This document shows positions 11,701 through 19,626 of a stretch of DNA of 64,000 bases, one piece after another. The position numbers and the translations under genes are program-made. The stretch comes from PALSA-270 sp963770245. GTDB lineage: Bacteria > Acidobacteriota > Terriglobia > Terriglobales > Acidobacteriaceae. Position 1 is the stretch's first letter; the number at the start of each line of letters is the position of its first letter. The notes under the pieces are model-generated. The model saw only the letters and a program-made list of their open reading frames with translations, ran no database searches and had not been told where the DNA came from. The stretch lies in NCBI GenBank assembly GCA_963770245.1, contig CAVYOX010000001.1, positions 62,001 through 126,000 of the forward strand, read 5' to 3'.

Positions 11701-12395
11701 ACTGCCACTCCATCTGGAAATTCAATCTGAGCGCTGGTGGCCGGTCCGCCGTCGCCGCTGTCGGGAAAACCGCCGGTGCCCGCCACGGTAGTTATGATTC
11801 CGCTGGGCACCACTTTGCGGATGACCTGGTTGAAAGTGTCTGCGATGTAAAGATTGCCACTCGCATCCACTGCGATTGCAGCTGGACCGTTCAGCTCAGC
11901 GCTGGTGGCGACTCCTCCGTCGCCGCTGTAACCTGCGGTGCCGGTGCCGGCCACAGTCGCGATATCGCCCGGCGCAATCGTCACCCCCAGCACGCTGATG
12001 GTGGTGGCCTGCGTGTTCACCACCCGGATGCGAGAGTTGCCGCTGTCCGTGATGTAAAGAGTACCGGCCGCGTCTAGCGCCAGTCCGCCTGGATTGCTGA
12101 GCTCCGCACTGGTGGCCGATCCCCCGTCGCCAGCGTAACCCGACGCAGCTTCGCCAGCCACGCGCGTCAACAGGCCGCTACTCAACTTGTAAACCGAGCC
12201 ATCGAAGGCACTAGCGAAATAGACATTCCCGCTGGCATCTGCGACTACGCCTAATGGCACTACCGCTGCCGAGGTACCTGCAGTATTGTTTGCCGGCCCT
12301 CCGCCCGCCACGGTATGGATCAGTTGCGAGCTGGCATTGGAAAATGAGGCGAAAAGAAACCATAGGACGCAGCACAGACGAGCGCGGGTTGGCAT
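5757..12395 (-). CDS. Giant secreted NHL-repeat / tandem-repeat / choice-of-anchor-D protein, disrupted by three frameshifts
   Basis: Start ATG 12395 has AAGGAG six bases upstream. Read through its frameshifts the gene encodes about 2,210 residues: a signal peptide (LCCVLWFLFASFSNASS), about 12 NHL-type repeats (GYSGDGGAATSA plus AVDAAGNLYIADTFNQ), eight 155-residue repeats with Flg_new/InlB-B-like halves (YPSGTVVNLTATANSGYAF), then two HYDIN/choice-of-anchor-D-type Ig domains ending at 5757. NHL propellers usually bind proteins or glycans, so a surface or secreted adhesive role is likely. The frame breaks at single extra bases near 10937, 9797 and 7046. Each sits in a repeat where sister copies lack the base. 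This is either a pseudogene or a consensus error. It is divergent from the sigma-factor gene. Confidence 0.8.
6405..10128 (-). repeat. Eight tandem copies of a 465-bp coding repeat
   Basis: Unit starts on the minus strand fall near 10128, 9661, 9194, 8729, 8264, 7799, 7334 and 6868, spaced 465 bp (466 in two units that carry an extra base). Copies differ at only scattered positions, for example GALSHSV preceded by DT or DA, and APLSG versus APVSG. Each unit encodes one PEGA/Ig-like half (VQVTVGTSPAGLSFSVDG) and one InlB-B-like half. The near-identity at DNA level indicates recent amplification or gene conversion. Confidence 0.92.
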
Positions 12396-12957
12396 GACTT
12401 CTCCTTAGTTCCGACAGCGGATTCAGACCGGGGTTGAGCGCAAACTTTTGCACACGGGTCGATCAGCCCAGAGAGAAAAGCACCCAGCAAAACGCGGTTT
12501 AGAAACTCCGCTTTTTCTGATAAACTTCCCCCGTTTTTGGCAAGGCCTTTGGGGTAGCTTCGAAGTAGGCTGCCTCTGCCATTGGGCCGAAATCCCTCCC
12601 TTAATCCTGGATTCTTCCTTGTGAGGAGCACATGGCGTCTGTGTCTCCCAATCCGCCACCGGAGAGCCAGTTGCTCTTGCGCATGCCGAGCGGCGCGGAA
12701 ACCAGGGCGCTCAGAGAGAACGAACTCCGGGCCACGCCCGCAAACCGAAAGGCGCGGGATTTGCGGGCGGTCAGGCCCGGCCTGTGTTCCTCCCCCATTA
12801 GTAAATGCGGAAATCCTGGCGGATTTGGCTCAGGGAATTTTCTTAGACGAAGGGAAGGGCCGGTTGGCGAGCGATCCGGTTGTTCTGACTCCGCTCAGTT
12901 CATCCCTGGAGGGTGAAAGGCGCGCTGGGTGGGCTCGTCCACCGGTGGTGCGCTGGC
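12396..12957. other. Divergent promoter region between the giant NHL gene and the ECF sigma gene
   Basis: About 560 bases. Open frames on the plus strand (for example from 12632) have atypical, Arg/Pro-rich composition and no recognised domain, so I do not call them. The region should contain promoters for both flanking transcription units, and the sigma factor may act here, but I cannot identify a -35/-10 pair with confidence. Confidence 0.45.
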
Positions 12958-13554
12958 ATGGCTCGAGAATCCGAACCCGTTAGTCAATTGCTAGCCCGGT
13001 GGAGAGCGGGAGACGAGAAAGCGCTGCAAGCCCTCATTCCTTCGGTCTACAAGGAACTGCATGCCTTGGCACACTACTGCCTCAAGGCGGAGCGTTCGCA
13101 CCACACCTTGCAAAGCACGGCGCTAGTCAACGAAGCCTATCTGCGGCTGGTGGACCAAAGCCCCATTCAGGCTGAGAACCGCGCGCATTTTGTAGCGGTG
13201 GCGGCAAGATTAATGCGCCAGATTCTGGTGGACTACGCGCGAACCCGCCGCGCCGCCAAGCGGGGACCGGAGTTCAAGCTCGAACTGGAGGAAGCGCTGG
13301 GCCTGCCGGACAAGCAGAGCGTCGATGTGGTTGCCCTCGATGATGCGTTGTCCAAGCTTTCGCGTCGCGACCAACAACAAGAGCGCATTGTGGAGCTGAG
13401 ATTTTTCGGCGGAATGACGGTGGAAGAAACGGCCGAGGTCCTGGGTATTTCCGCCGCCACCGTCAAGCGTGACTGGAACATGGCAAAGGCGTGGCTGACG
13501 CGCGAAATGCGAGGGGGCCCCCGTGGAACCAACAAGGCAGTGGCAGAAACTTAA
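12958..13554 (+). CDS. ECF-type RNA polymerase sigma factor (acidobacterial/planctomycete TIGR02999-like)
   Basis: 198 residues from ATG 12958; a GTG at 12913 is an alternative and neither start has a good ribosome site. Region 2 is seen in LHALAHYCLKAERSHH, then the family hallmark LQSTALVNEAYLRLVD and FVAVAARLMRQILVDYAR. Region 4 contains VELRFFGGMTVEETAEVLGI followed by SAATVKRDWNMAKAWL, the helix-turn-helix that reads the -35 element. This family is common beside Ser/Thr kinases, as here: the next gene starts 32 bases before this one stops. No anti-sigma gene is nearby, which suggests control by the kinase rather than by a classic anti-sigma. That control is inference. Confidence 0.92.
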   Translation: MARESEPVSQLLARWRAGDEKALQALIPSVYKELHALAHYCLKAERSHHTLQSTALVNEAYLRLVDQSPIQAENRAHFVAVAARLMRQILVDYARTRRAAKRGPEFKLELEEALGLPDKQSVDVVALDDALSKLSRRDQQQERIVELRFFGGMTVEETAEVLGISAATVKRDWNMAKAWLTREMRGGPRGTNKAVAET

Positions 13555-16483
13555 GGAAGTTTTCGAGGCGGCTCTCGGACGCGAGCCCGGCGAGCGGCAT
13601 GCCTTCCTGCGCCAAGCCTGCGGCGCGGATGAGTCGTTGCGGATCGAGATAGAGTCGCTGCTTTCTGATTACGCGCGCTCCGACGGCCTATCGCAGCATC
13701 CCTTCCCCCAGGAGTTCCCGCCACCCGCGCAAGCTCTCGAGCTGATTGGTCCTTATCGCTTGATCGAGAAAATCGGCGGAGGTGGCATGGGGCAGGTTTG
13801 GCTAGCCGAGCAGACCGCGCCCTTGCGTCGCCGAGTGGCGCTGAAGCTCATCAAGGCGGGGATGTATGACGATGCCATGCTCCATCGCTTCCAGTCCGAG
13901 AGGCAGTCGCTCGCTCTGATGGACCACCCCTCGATCGCGAAAGTCTTCGACGCCGGGGCCACCCCCAACGGGCAGCCCTACTTCGTGATGGAGTATGTCC
14001 CGGGCTTGCCGATCACCGACTATTGCGACCGAAACCGATTGACCATTCGGGAGCGGTTGGAGCTGTTCGTCAAGGCCTGCGAAGGCGTGCAGCACGCACA
14101 TCAGAAGGCGATCATTCATCGCGATCTGAAGCCCGCCAACATCCTGGTGGTCGCGGTCGATGGCAAACCCATGCCGCGCATCATCGATTTTGGGCTGGCG
14201 AAAGCGGCTACGCCCGAAATGGCGGATGAGGTCTCATTTACGCAGAACGCAGGATTCGTGGGCACACCGGGATACATGAGTCCGGAACAGGCCGACCCGG
14301 GCGTGAAAGACATTGATACGCGAACCGACGTGTACTCACTCGGCGTGATTCTCTATGTCCTTTTGGCCGGGTTCCTTCCGTTCGACGCCAAGCAATGGCA
14401 AAGGCGGCCTTTCTATGAAGTTCTCGAACAATTGCGGGAACAAGACCCGCCGCGTCCGAGTGCGAAAGTGGAGATGGAAGGTGAGTCATCCGCTAAGGCT
14501 GCGGAGCTGCGGAGAACAGAGGCCAAACAATTGGCGAGCCTGCTCCGTGGCGATCTCGACTGGATCACCCTGCGGGCGATCGAGAAGGACCGCACACGGC
14601 GTTACGGCACGCCGACGGAATTATCGGCGGACGTTTTGCGGTACCTCAACCATGAGCCGGTCCTGGCGCGCCCTGCGGGCGCTCGATACCGGGTACAGAA
14701 ATATGTTCGGCGGCATCGGGTGGGGGTGGCGGTAGCCGCCGGTTTAGTTTTCCTGCTGGCCGGGTTTGCCGCGGTTGAGGCGGTGCAGTTGCGACGAACC
14801 ATGACCGAGCGCGACCGAGCCGACCGCATCGCTGACTTCATGGCGGGCATGTTCAAGGTGTCGGATCCGAGCGAAGCGCGGGGAAATAGCATCACGGCGC
14901 GCGAAATTCTGGACAAAGCGTCGCACGATATCGACGCGGGCTTGGCCAAGGACCCGGTGCTTCAGGCCCAGATGATGAGCGTGATGGGAAAGGTATACGG
15001 CAATCTCGGACTTTATTCTCGCGCGCAGCTATTGCTCGAGCGGGCCTTAGCAATCCGACGCGACGTCCTCGGGCCCGAGCATCCCGACACCCTGCTGTCG
15101 ATGCACGACCTGGCGTGGACTCTCCAAAAAGAAGGCCATTACGTTGAGGCGGAAAGGTTATTGCGCGAAACTCTCGACAGCAGGCGGCGCGCGCTCGGAC
15201 CGGAGCATCGGGACACGCTTTCGTCGATGAGTACGCTCGGCTGGACGCTTGAGGAAGAAGGCCGTTACCCTGAGGCCGAGAAGCTGCAGCGGGAATCCCT
15301 CGATCTTTTGCGGCGGGTCCTCGGGCCAGACCATCCCGACACGCTGACTTCGATGAATAACTTGGCCTGGACCTTGAACCAGGAGGGACGCTACGGCGAA
15401 GCAGAGAAGTTGAACCGGGAAACACTGGAGACCAGGTTGCGTGTTCTCGGGCCGGACCACCCCGACACGCTGAGGACCATGAGTAATCTGGCGAGCGTCC
15501 TCAATCACGAAAGCCAGGAGGCCGAAGCGGAAAAGTTGGATCGGGAGACGCTCAGCATTCGACAGCATGTGTTCGGGCCGGACCATCCCGACACGCTCAT
15601 GTCGATGAACAACCTGGCGAATGTTCTCTATTTGGAGGGAAAACTAGGGGAGGCGGAGCAATTGCATCGCGAGGCGCTCTCGATCAACCGGCGTGTCCTC
15701 GGACCGGCGCATCCCGACACGATAAGGTCGATGATCAACCTGGGCGCCGTTCTCACTAGCGAAGGCCACTACGCGGAGACCGAGAAGTTGACGCGGGAGG
15801 CGCTCGCCATCAGCCAGGGCGCTCTCGGGCCGGAACATCCGCTCACCCTGGTGACCATGAACAACTTGGCAGAAACCTTGACCAAACTGGGTAAGTACGC
15901 CGAAGCCGAGAAGCTGAATCGGGAGACGCTCGACATCCGGCGGCGAGTGCTCGGGCCGGAACACCCGGACGCGCTGCTGTCGATGACCAACTTGGCTGAC
16001 ACCTTGAGCAAGGTCGGCAACTACGCCGAAGCCGAGAAGTTGTTGCGCCAAACTCTCGAGATCCAGCGTCGCGTGCTTGGTCCCGAACTGCCGGATACCC
16101 TCATGTCGATGAACGACCTGACCAACGTTCTCGATGGCGAAGGCCACTATGACGAGGCCGAGAAGTTGAGCCGGGAGACGCTCGACATCCGCCGGCGAGT
16201 GCTGGGGGCCGATCATCCCGATACCGCCATTTCTACCTACAACCTGGGGTGCATCGCAGCCCGCCGAGGACAACGAGAGGAGGCTTTGTCGAGGTTACGG
16301 GAAGCCCTCGATCACGGGCTGCCCCGAAGCGTGAGCGCAGGGATCGAAAAGGATCCGAATCTCGAAGCGCTGCGCGGCGACCCGCGATTCGACGCGCTCA
16401 TCGTTTACGCGCACGAGCACGCAGCCGCGGCGCAGAAGGCGAAATCTCCGGTCTCTGAGATCGGGAAGCTGCTTGCCCAGTAA
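13523..16483 (+). CDS. Transmembrane Ser/Thr protein kinase with kinesin-light-chain-type TPRs
   Basis: 986 residues from a GTG at 13523 inside the sigma gene, so the pair is translationally coupled. The PknB-type kinase domain covers about residues 75-350: glycine loop GGGMGQVWLA, catalytic lysine in VALKLIKAG, HRDLKPANIL near 198, DFGLAKA, and PGYMSPEQ. One membrane helix near 400 (VAVAAGLVFLLAGFAAVEAV) puts the C-terminal half outside the cytoplasm. That half carries about ten 42-residue TPRs of the form LGPEHPDTLxSMxNLA. The likely model is that the TPR part senses a protein or envelope signal and the kinase phosphorylates the co-encoded sigma factor. The domain calls are firm and the partnership is inferred. 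Confidence 0.93.
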   Translation: MEPTRQWQKLKEVFEAALGREPGERHAFLRQACGADESLRIEIESLLSDYARSDGLSQHPFPQEFPPPAQALELIGPYRLIEKIGGGGMGQVWLAEQTAPLRRRVALKLIKAGMYDDAMLHRFQSERQSLALMDHPSIAKVFDAGATPNGQPYFVMEYVPGLPITDYCDRNRLTIRERLELFVKACEGVQHAHQKAIIHRDLKPANILVVAVDGKPMPRIIDFGLAKAATPEMADEVSFTQNAGFVGTPGYMSPEQADPGVKDIDTRTDVYSLGVILYVLLAGFLPFDAKQWQRRPFYEVLEQLREQDPPRPSAKVEMEGESSAKAAELRRTEAKQLASLLRGDLDWITLRAIEKDRTRRYGTPTELSADVLRYLNHEPVLARPAGARYRVQKYVRRHRVGVAVAAGLVFLLAGFAAVEAVQLRRTMTERDRADRIADFMAGMFKVSDPSEARGNSITAREILDKASHDIDAGLAKDPVLQAQMMSVMGKVYGNLGLYSRAQLLLERALAIRRDVLGPEHPDTLLSMHDLAWTLQKEGHYVEAERLLRETLDSRRRALGPEHRDTLSSMSTLGWTLEEEGRYPEAEKLQRESLDLLRRVLGPDHPDTLTSMNNLAWTLNQEGRYGEAEKLNRETLETRLRVLGPDHPDTLRTMSNLASVLNHESQEAEAEKLDRETLSIRQHVFGPDHPDTLMSMNNLANVLYLEGKLGEAEQLHREALSINRRVLGPAHPDTIRSMINLGAVLTSEGHYAETEKLTREALAISQGALGPEHPLTLVTMNNLAETLTKLGKYAEAEKLNRETLDIRRRVLGPEHPDALLSMTNLADTLSKVGNYAEAEKLLRQTLEIQRRVLGPELPDTLMSMNDLTNVLDGEGHYDEAEKLSRETLDIRRRVLGADHPDTAISTYNLGCIAARRGQREEALSRLREALDHGLPRSVSAGIEKDPNLEALRGDPRFDALIVYAHEHAAAAQKAKSPVSEIGKLLAQ

Positions 16484-16580
16484 TCTGGTCCCCGCCGATT
16501 GGACCGAATGGGTTGCGGGCCGCGAGAATCATCGGAAACAGTCCCTTTCCGATCGCCCGTCCCCCCCGCGACGCCCATCG

Positions 16581-17045
16581 CTATCCCCGCCGTTCCCGAA
16601 AAAAAGCCTGCAGTAACTCGGCACAACGACCGGCCAACACGCCTCCCTGGACTTCCATGTGGTGATTGAGCGAGGGATGATTCAGGACTTCGATGACGGA
16701 ATGGACGGCGCCTGCTTTGGGATCGTCGGCGCCATACACCAAGCGCTTGATCCGGGCATGCACCAAGGCTCCCGAACACATGGCGCAGGGCTCGATGGTG
16801 GCAAACATCTGGCAGTCGCCCAGACGATGGTTACCGATGGCAGCTCCGGCCTGGCGCAGCGCCACGATCTCGGCGTGAGCCGTGGGGTCGAAATCGGTGA
16901 GGTTGCGGTTCCATCCCCGTCCCACAATGCGGCCGTCACAAACCACAACTGCGCCAATCGGCACTTCGCCTGCCTCGAGTGCGCGCTGGCCGGCGCGGAG
17001 GGCCTCCTCCATAAATAGTTCGTCGTCGTTGTCCAAAGCACCCAT
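16581..17045 (-). CDS. tadA: tRNA-specific adenosine deaminase
   Basis: 154 residues, the usual length. It converts A34 to inosine in the tRNA-Arg(ACG) anticodon in the cytoplasm. Zinc and catalytic motifs are present: AHAEIVAL (His ligand and proton-shuttling Glu) and EPCAMCSGAL (two Cys ligands). The family segment KRLVYGADDPKAGAVHS is also clear. Its start is 47 bases downstream of the stop of the glycosyltransferase gene on the same strand, so the two may be co-transcribed. Confidence 0.96.
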   Translation of the reverse strand: MGALDNDDELFMEEALRAGQRALEAGEVPIGAVVVCDGRIVGRGWNRNLTDFDPTAHAEIVALRQAGAAIGNHRLGDCQMFATIEPCAMCSGALVHARIKRLVYGADDPKAGAVHSVIEVLNHPSLNHHMEVQGGVLAGRCAELLQAFFRERRG

Positions 17046-17091
17046 CCAGCGGCCGCCGAGCGGGGTCGGTTCGGCCAGTCGAGCCGGGCTC

Positions 17092-18918
17092 TCAGTGCGG
17101 CCAGCTGCGCTGGTCTCGGAGCAGCGAGGCCAAGCGCGGCAAATCAGGACGCAAGGGCTGATTCACGAAGATGTACTTACCGCCGCTCGCCGCCAGCAGA
17201 TAGCTTCCATTCGGCGGCAGTCGCGAGATTGCCGCCGGGGCGAACTCTTCCGGCACGAACAGGAAAATCCGGTCGGAGCTCTGCCAGAAAGCGGGGAATT
17301 GCCGATCGTCGAGAAATGTAGGCGGGACATCGGGATATTTTGAGCCGAATTCGAGATTCGTGCCAATGCATCCGTTGAAAATCCACACGTGGCGATGGGT
17401 GTAGAAGGGAATGCTCGATCCGGAATTGAAATCGCCGTACTGCACAATTTGATCCTGCGCACGCAAATAGGGAAGGATGGCGTCTGCCAGCTGGCGGGAG
17501 GACATGCGAGGCTCGAATTTCTGAAATGCCCAGTTCGCAGCAAAATAGAAGACCGCCATGGCGAAGGCAACCGTCAGCGTGGCCGCCGTGGCTCGTCCCC
17601 TGCGCCGCAGCAGCCACGCCGCCCCGAATCCCACCAGAAAAACCAGCAAGGCTAGGATGGCCGGCCCACGCAGCTCCGCAAACGCCTGCGGCGTGAGGTC
17701 AAAAATATGCGCCATGGAGAGGCGGTAGGTGGAGAGGGCATGGTATTCGATCAAGCCGGAGATGTCGCCGGTGGCCGCGATAGGCAGGGAAGACCAGACG
17801 AGGTATCCGAGGCACAGAGCCGCGAGCCCTCCAGCAACGGCCAATCCTGCCTGCAGACGCGGCAACCAGGGCGCGTGCGTTTCCTCAGCCTGGGCCAGCC
17901 CCAATCCGAGCAGGATGGCGATGGCCGGCCATGCCCCAAAACTGTAGTACTCCATACGAGAGCCGCTGGTCAGAGAAAAGAAAAACAGGATCAATCCCGC
18001 CCAAATGAACAGCAAGAGTCGCGCCTGCTGGGCGGGCTCGAGCGCCTTTCCCCAACCAGAGGGGCGCGGGAACTCCCGCAGGGCGTAGGGCAGAAAGAAA
18101 CTCCAGGGAAGAAACCAGACCAGATGGAGCGCCCACCAGAGCACGAGCGGCACCGCCTCGTAGTCCGGGGGGTAACGGGTGCCGAGAGCGCGCTTGAAGT
18201 GCTCGTTGATGAAATAGGACCAGAAAAATCCCGGGGCCCGGTGTTCCGCCAGCAGGTGCCAGGGCAGAGCGACGGCCAGAAAAATCAGGGCGCTCGAAAC
18301 CATCCGCAATTCGCGCCAGCGTTTCCAGCTGCGGGTGAAGAGGATAAAAAAGAAAAGGATCCCGAGCGGAAAAATCACCCCAATCAGTCCCAGGGTGAGC
18401 ACCGCCAGAGCCATCATCACCGAGGCCCCCCAGTAGCCGACGAGCGGGTGCAGGGTTTTGTTCCAGGCGCGCAGGAACAGATAGAAGAAGGCCGTCATCT
18501 CCAGAGCAAAAATCGCTTCTGGAACCATCACGCGGGTAAACAAGAAGGTGCCGGCGCTGGTCGCGAAAACCAGCCCGGAATAAAAGCCGGCGCGCTCGCC
18601 GAAAAACCAGCGAGCCAGAAAATAGATCGCGAGCACCAGCCCGACCACCGAGAGCGCGAGCGGCAGCCTGGTTTGAAAAGCCCCCTGGCCGATCAGAGCA
18701 TAGCTCGCCGCCACCATCCAGTAGTGGAGCGGGGCTTTCTCCAGGTAGCGCACGCCGTCCTGATACATCACCACCCAGTCGCCCTTTTCGAGCATCGCGC
18801 GCGATACCAGGGCGTGCGATGCATCCGCGTCATCGAGCAGTGACGGCCGGGCCGCGTTGCCGACGTAGATCCCGAGGGACAGCGCCAGCAGGATGAGGAT
18901 GGAAAACCTACGATTCAT
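17092..18918 (-). CDS. ArnT/PMT-like integral membrane glycosyltransferase
   Basis: 608 residues with about 12 hydrophobic helices. The first periplasmic loop has acidic residues in LLDDADASHALVSRA and the later YLEKAPLHYWMVAASY, both typical of GT39/GT83 lipid-linked sugar transferases such as ArnT. The C-terminal soluble part (about 480-608) is periplasmic. It probably moves a sugar from a polyprenyl phosphate donor to lipid A, a protein or another envelope acceptor; the acceptor cannot be told from sequence. It lies upstream of tadA on the same strand and tail-to-tail neighbours are absent. The start ATG 18918 sits directly before the first helix (RFSILILLALSLGIYVG). Confidence 0.88.
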   Translation of the reverse strand: MNRRFSILILLALSLGIYVGNAARPSLLDDADASHALVSRAMLEKGDWVVMYQDGVRYLEKAPLHYWMVAASYALIGQGAFQTRLPLALSVVGLVLAIYFLARWFFGERAGFYSGLVFATSAGTFLFTRVMVPEAIFALEMTAFFYLFLRAWNKTLHPLVGYWGASVMMALAVLTLGLIGVIFPLGILFFFILFTRSWKRWRELRMVSSALIFLAVALPWHLLAEHRAPGFFWSYFINEHFKRALGTRYPPDYEAVPLVLWWALHLVWFLPWSFFLPYALREFPRPSGWGKALEPAQQARLLLFIWAGLILFFFSLTSGSRMEYYSFGAWPAIAILLGLGLAQAEETHAPWLPRLQAGLAVAGGLAALCLGYLVWSSLPIAATGDISGLIEYHALSTYRLSMAHIFDLTPQAFAELRGPAILALLVFLVGFGAAWLLRRRGRATAATLTVAFAMAVFYFAANWAFQKFEPRMSSRQLADAILPYLRAQDQIVQYGDFNSGSSIPFYTHRHVWIFNGCIGTNLEFGSKYPDVPPTFLDDRQFPAFWQSSDRIFLFVPEEFAPAAISRLPPNGSYLLAASGGKYIFVNQPLRPDLPRLASLLRDQRSWPH

Positions 18919-19120
18919 TGAGCTTGGTCAGATGGAAAACGATCCCGCTCGTCTTGCCGGAGTCGGTCGGTGGTGCCGAAAACAGGGCCGGGAAGAAGCA
19001 TCATAGCATCCGAACCCCGCCATTCTCGGCCTGAGCCGCAACCTCGAAGGCTTCGAGCTTCAGGAGTCGCGAAGCGAGCGACTTCTGCAACCGCGCAGTT
19101 GATGGTATGCTAACCGCGTA

Positions 19121-19582
19121 ATGGGCCTGCCCTCCTGGCTGCGCAAAATGTTCCTGGTCGACCTGCTGCAAGGTCTGCAACTGACCTTCCGCTATCAGGA
19201 CCCGAGGGAGATCTATACCGAACAATACCCCTTGCAGCGTCCGCAGGTGGCAGAGCGCTATCGCGGTGCGCCTCGTCTCAATGTGAATCCCGATACCGAC
19301 GAGACCATGTGTATTGCCTGCGACCTGTGCGCCTTGGCCTGCCCCGAGCATCTCATCGTGGTCTCGAGCGAACGCAACGAAAAAACCCGCCGCAAGGAAC
19401 TTACCACCTTCACCTACGACCTCAGCCGCTGCATGTTCTGCGGTCTCTGCGAAGACGCCTGCCCGACCGACGCGCTCGAACTCACTCAGGACTTTGAGCT
19501 GGCCAGTTACACGCGCGACGGAGCCATCTGGAACCGCGAAATGCTCGAGAAGGGTCCTCAACCGACGCAATACAGGAAGTAG
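19121..19582 (+). CDS. nuoI: NADH-quinone oxidoreductase subunit I-like ferredoxin
   Basis: 153 residues. Two 4Fe-4S ferredoxin motifs are intact: CIACDLCALACP and CMFCGLCEDACP, spaced as in NuoI (clusters N6a/N6b). The N-terminus has LQGLQLTFRYQDPREIYTEQYP, the membrane-arm docking segment of NuoI. Length is short for the family but complete. A TATGCT hexamer ends only ten bases before the ATG, and there is no strong ribosome site. No other complex I gene is in the window, so this is either an orphan copy or a relocated subunit. A 189-residue antisense frame over it is a shadow. Confidence 0.9.
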   Translation: MGLPSWLRKMFLVDLLQGLQLTFRYQDPREIYTEQYPLQRPQVAERYRGAPRLNVNPDTDETMCIACDLCALACPEHLIVVSSERNEKTRRKELTTFTYDLSRCMFCGLCEDACPTDALELTQDFELASYTRDGAIWNREMLEKGPQPTQYRK

Positions 19583-19626
19583 CGTCCGCCGGCGGTTGGT
19601 CGTCGAGGCACAAACCAGAAACAGAT

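Noticed and set aside
10136..12077. Long plus-strand frames over the NHL-repeat region
   Set aside because: Antisense to NHL repeats; the GC-rich, repeat-biased codons keep the opposite frame open. No motif or start signal.
12632..12916. 94-residue frame upstream of the sigma factor
   Set aside because: Pro/Arg-rich, no domain, no ribosome site, and lies in a likely promoter region.
15644..16273. 209-residue minus-strand frame
   Set aside because: Antisense to the TPR half of the kinase; its apparent repeats mirror the TPRs.
17707..18843. 378-residue plus-strand frame
   Set aside because: Antisense to the glycosyltransferase; Gln/Arg/Glu-rich shadow composition.
19001..19570. 189-residue minus-strand frame
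   Set aside because: Antisense to nuoI, which carries both ferredoxin motifs.
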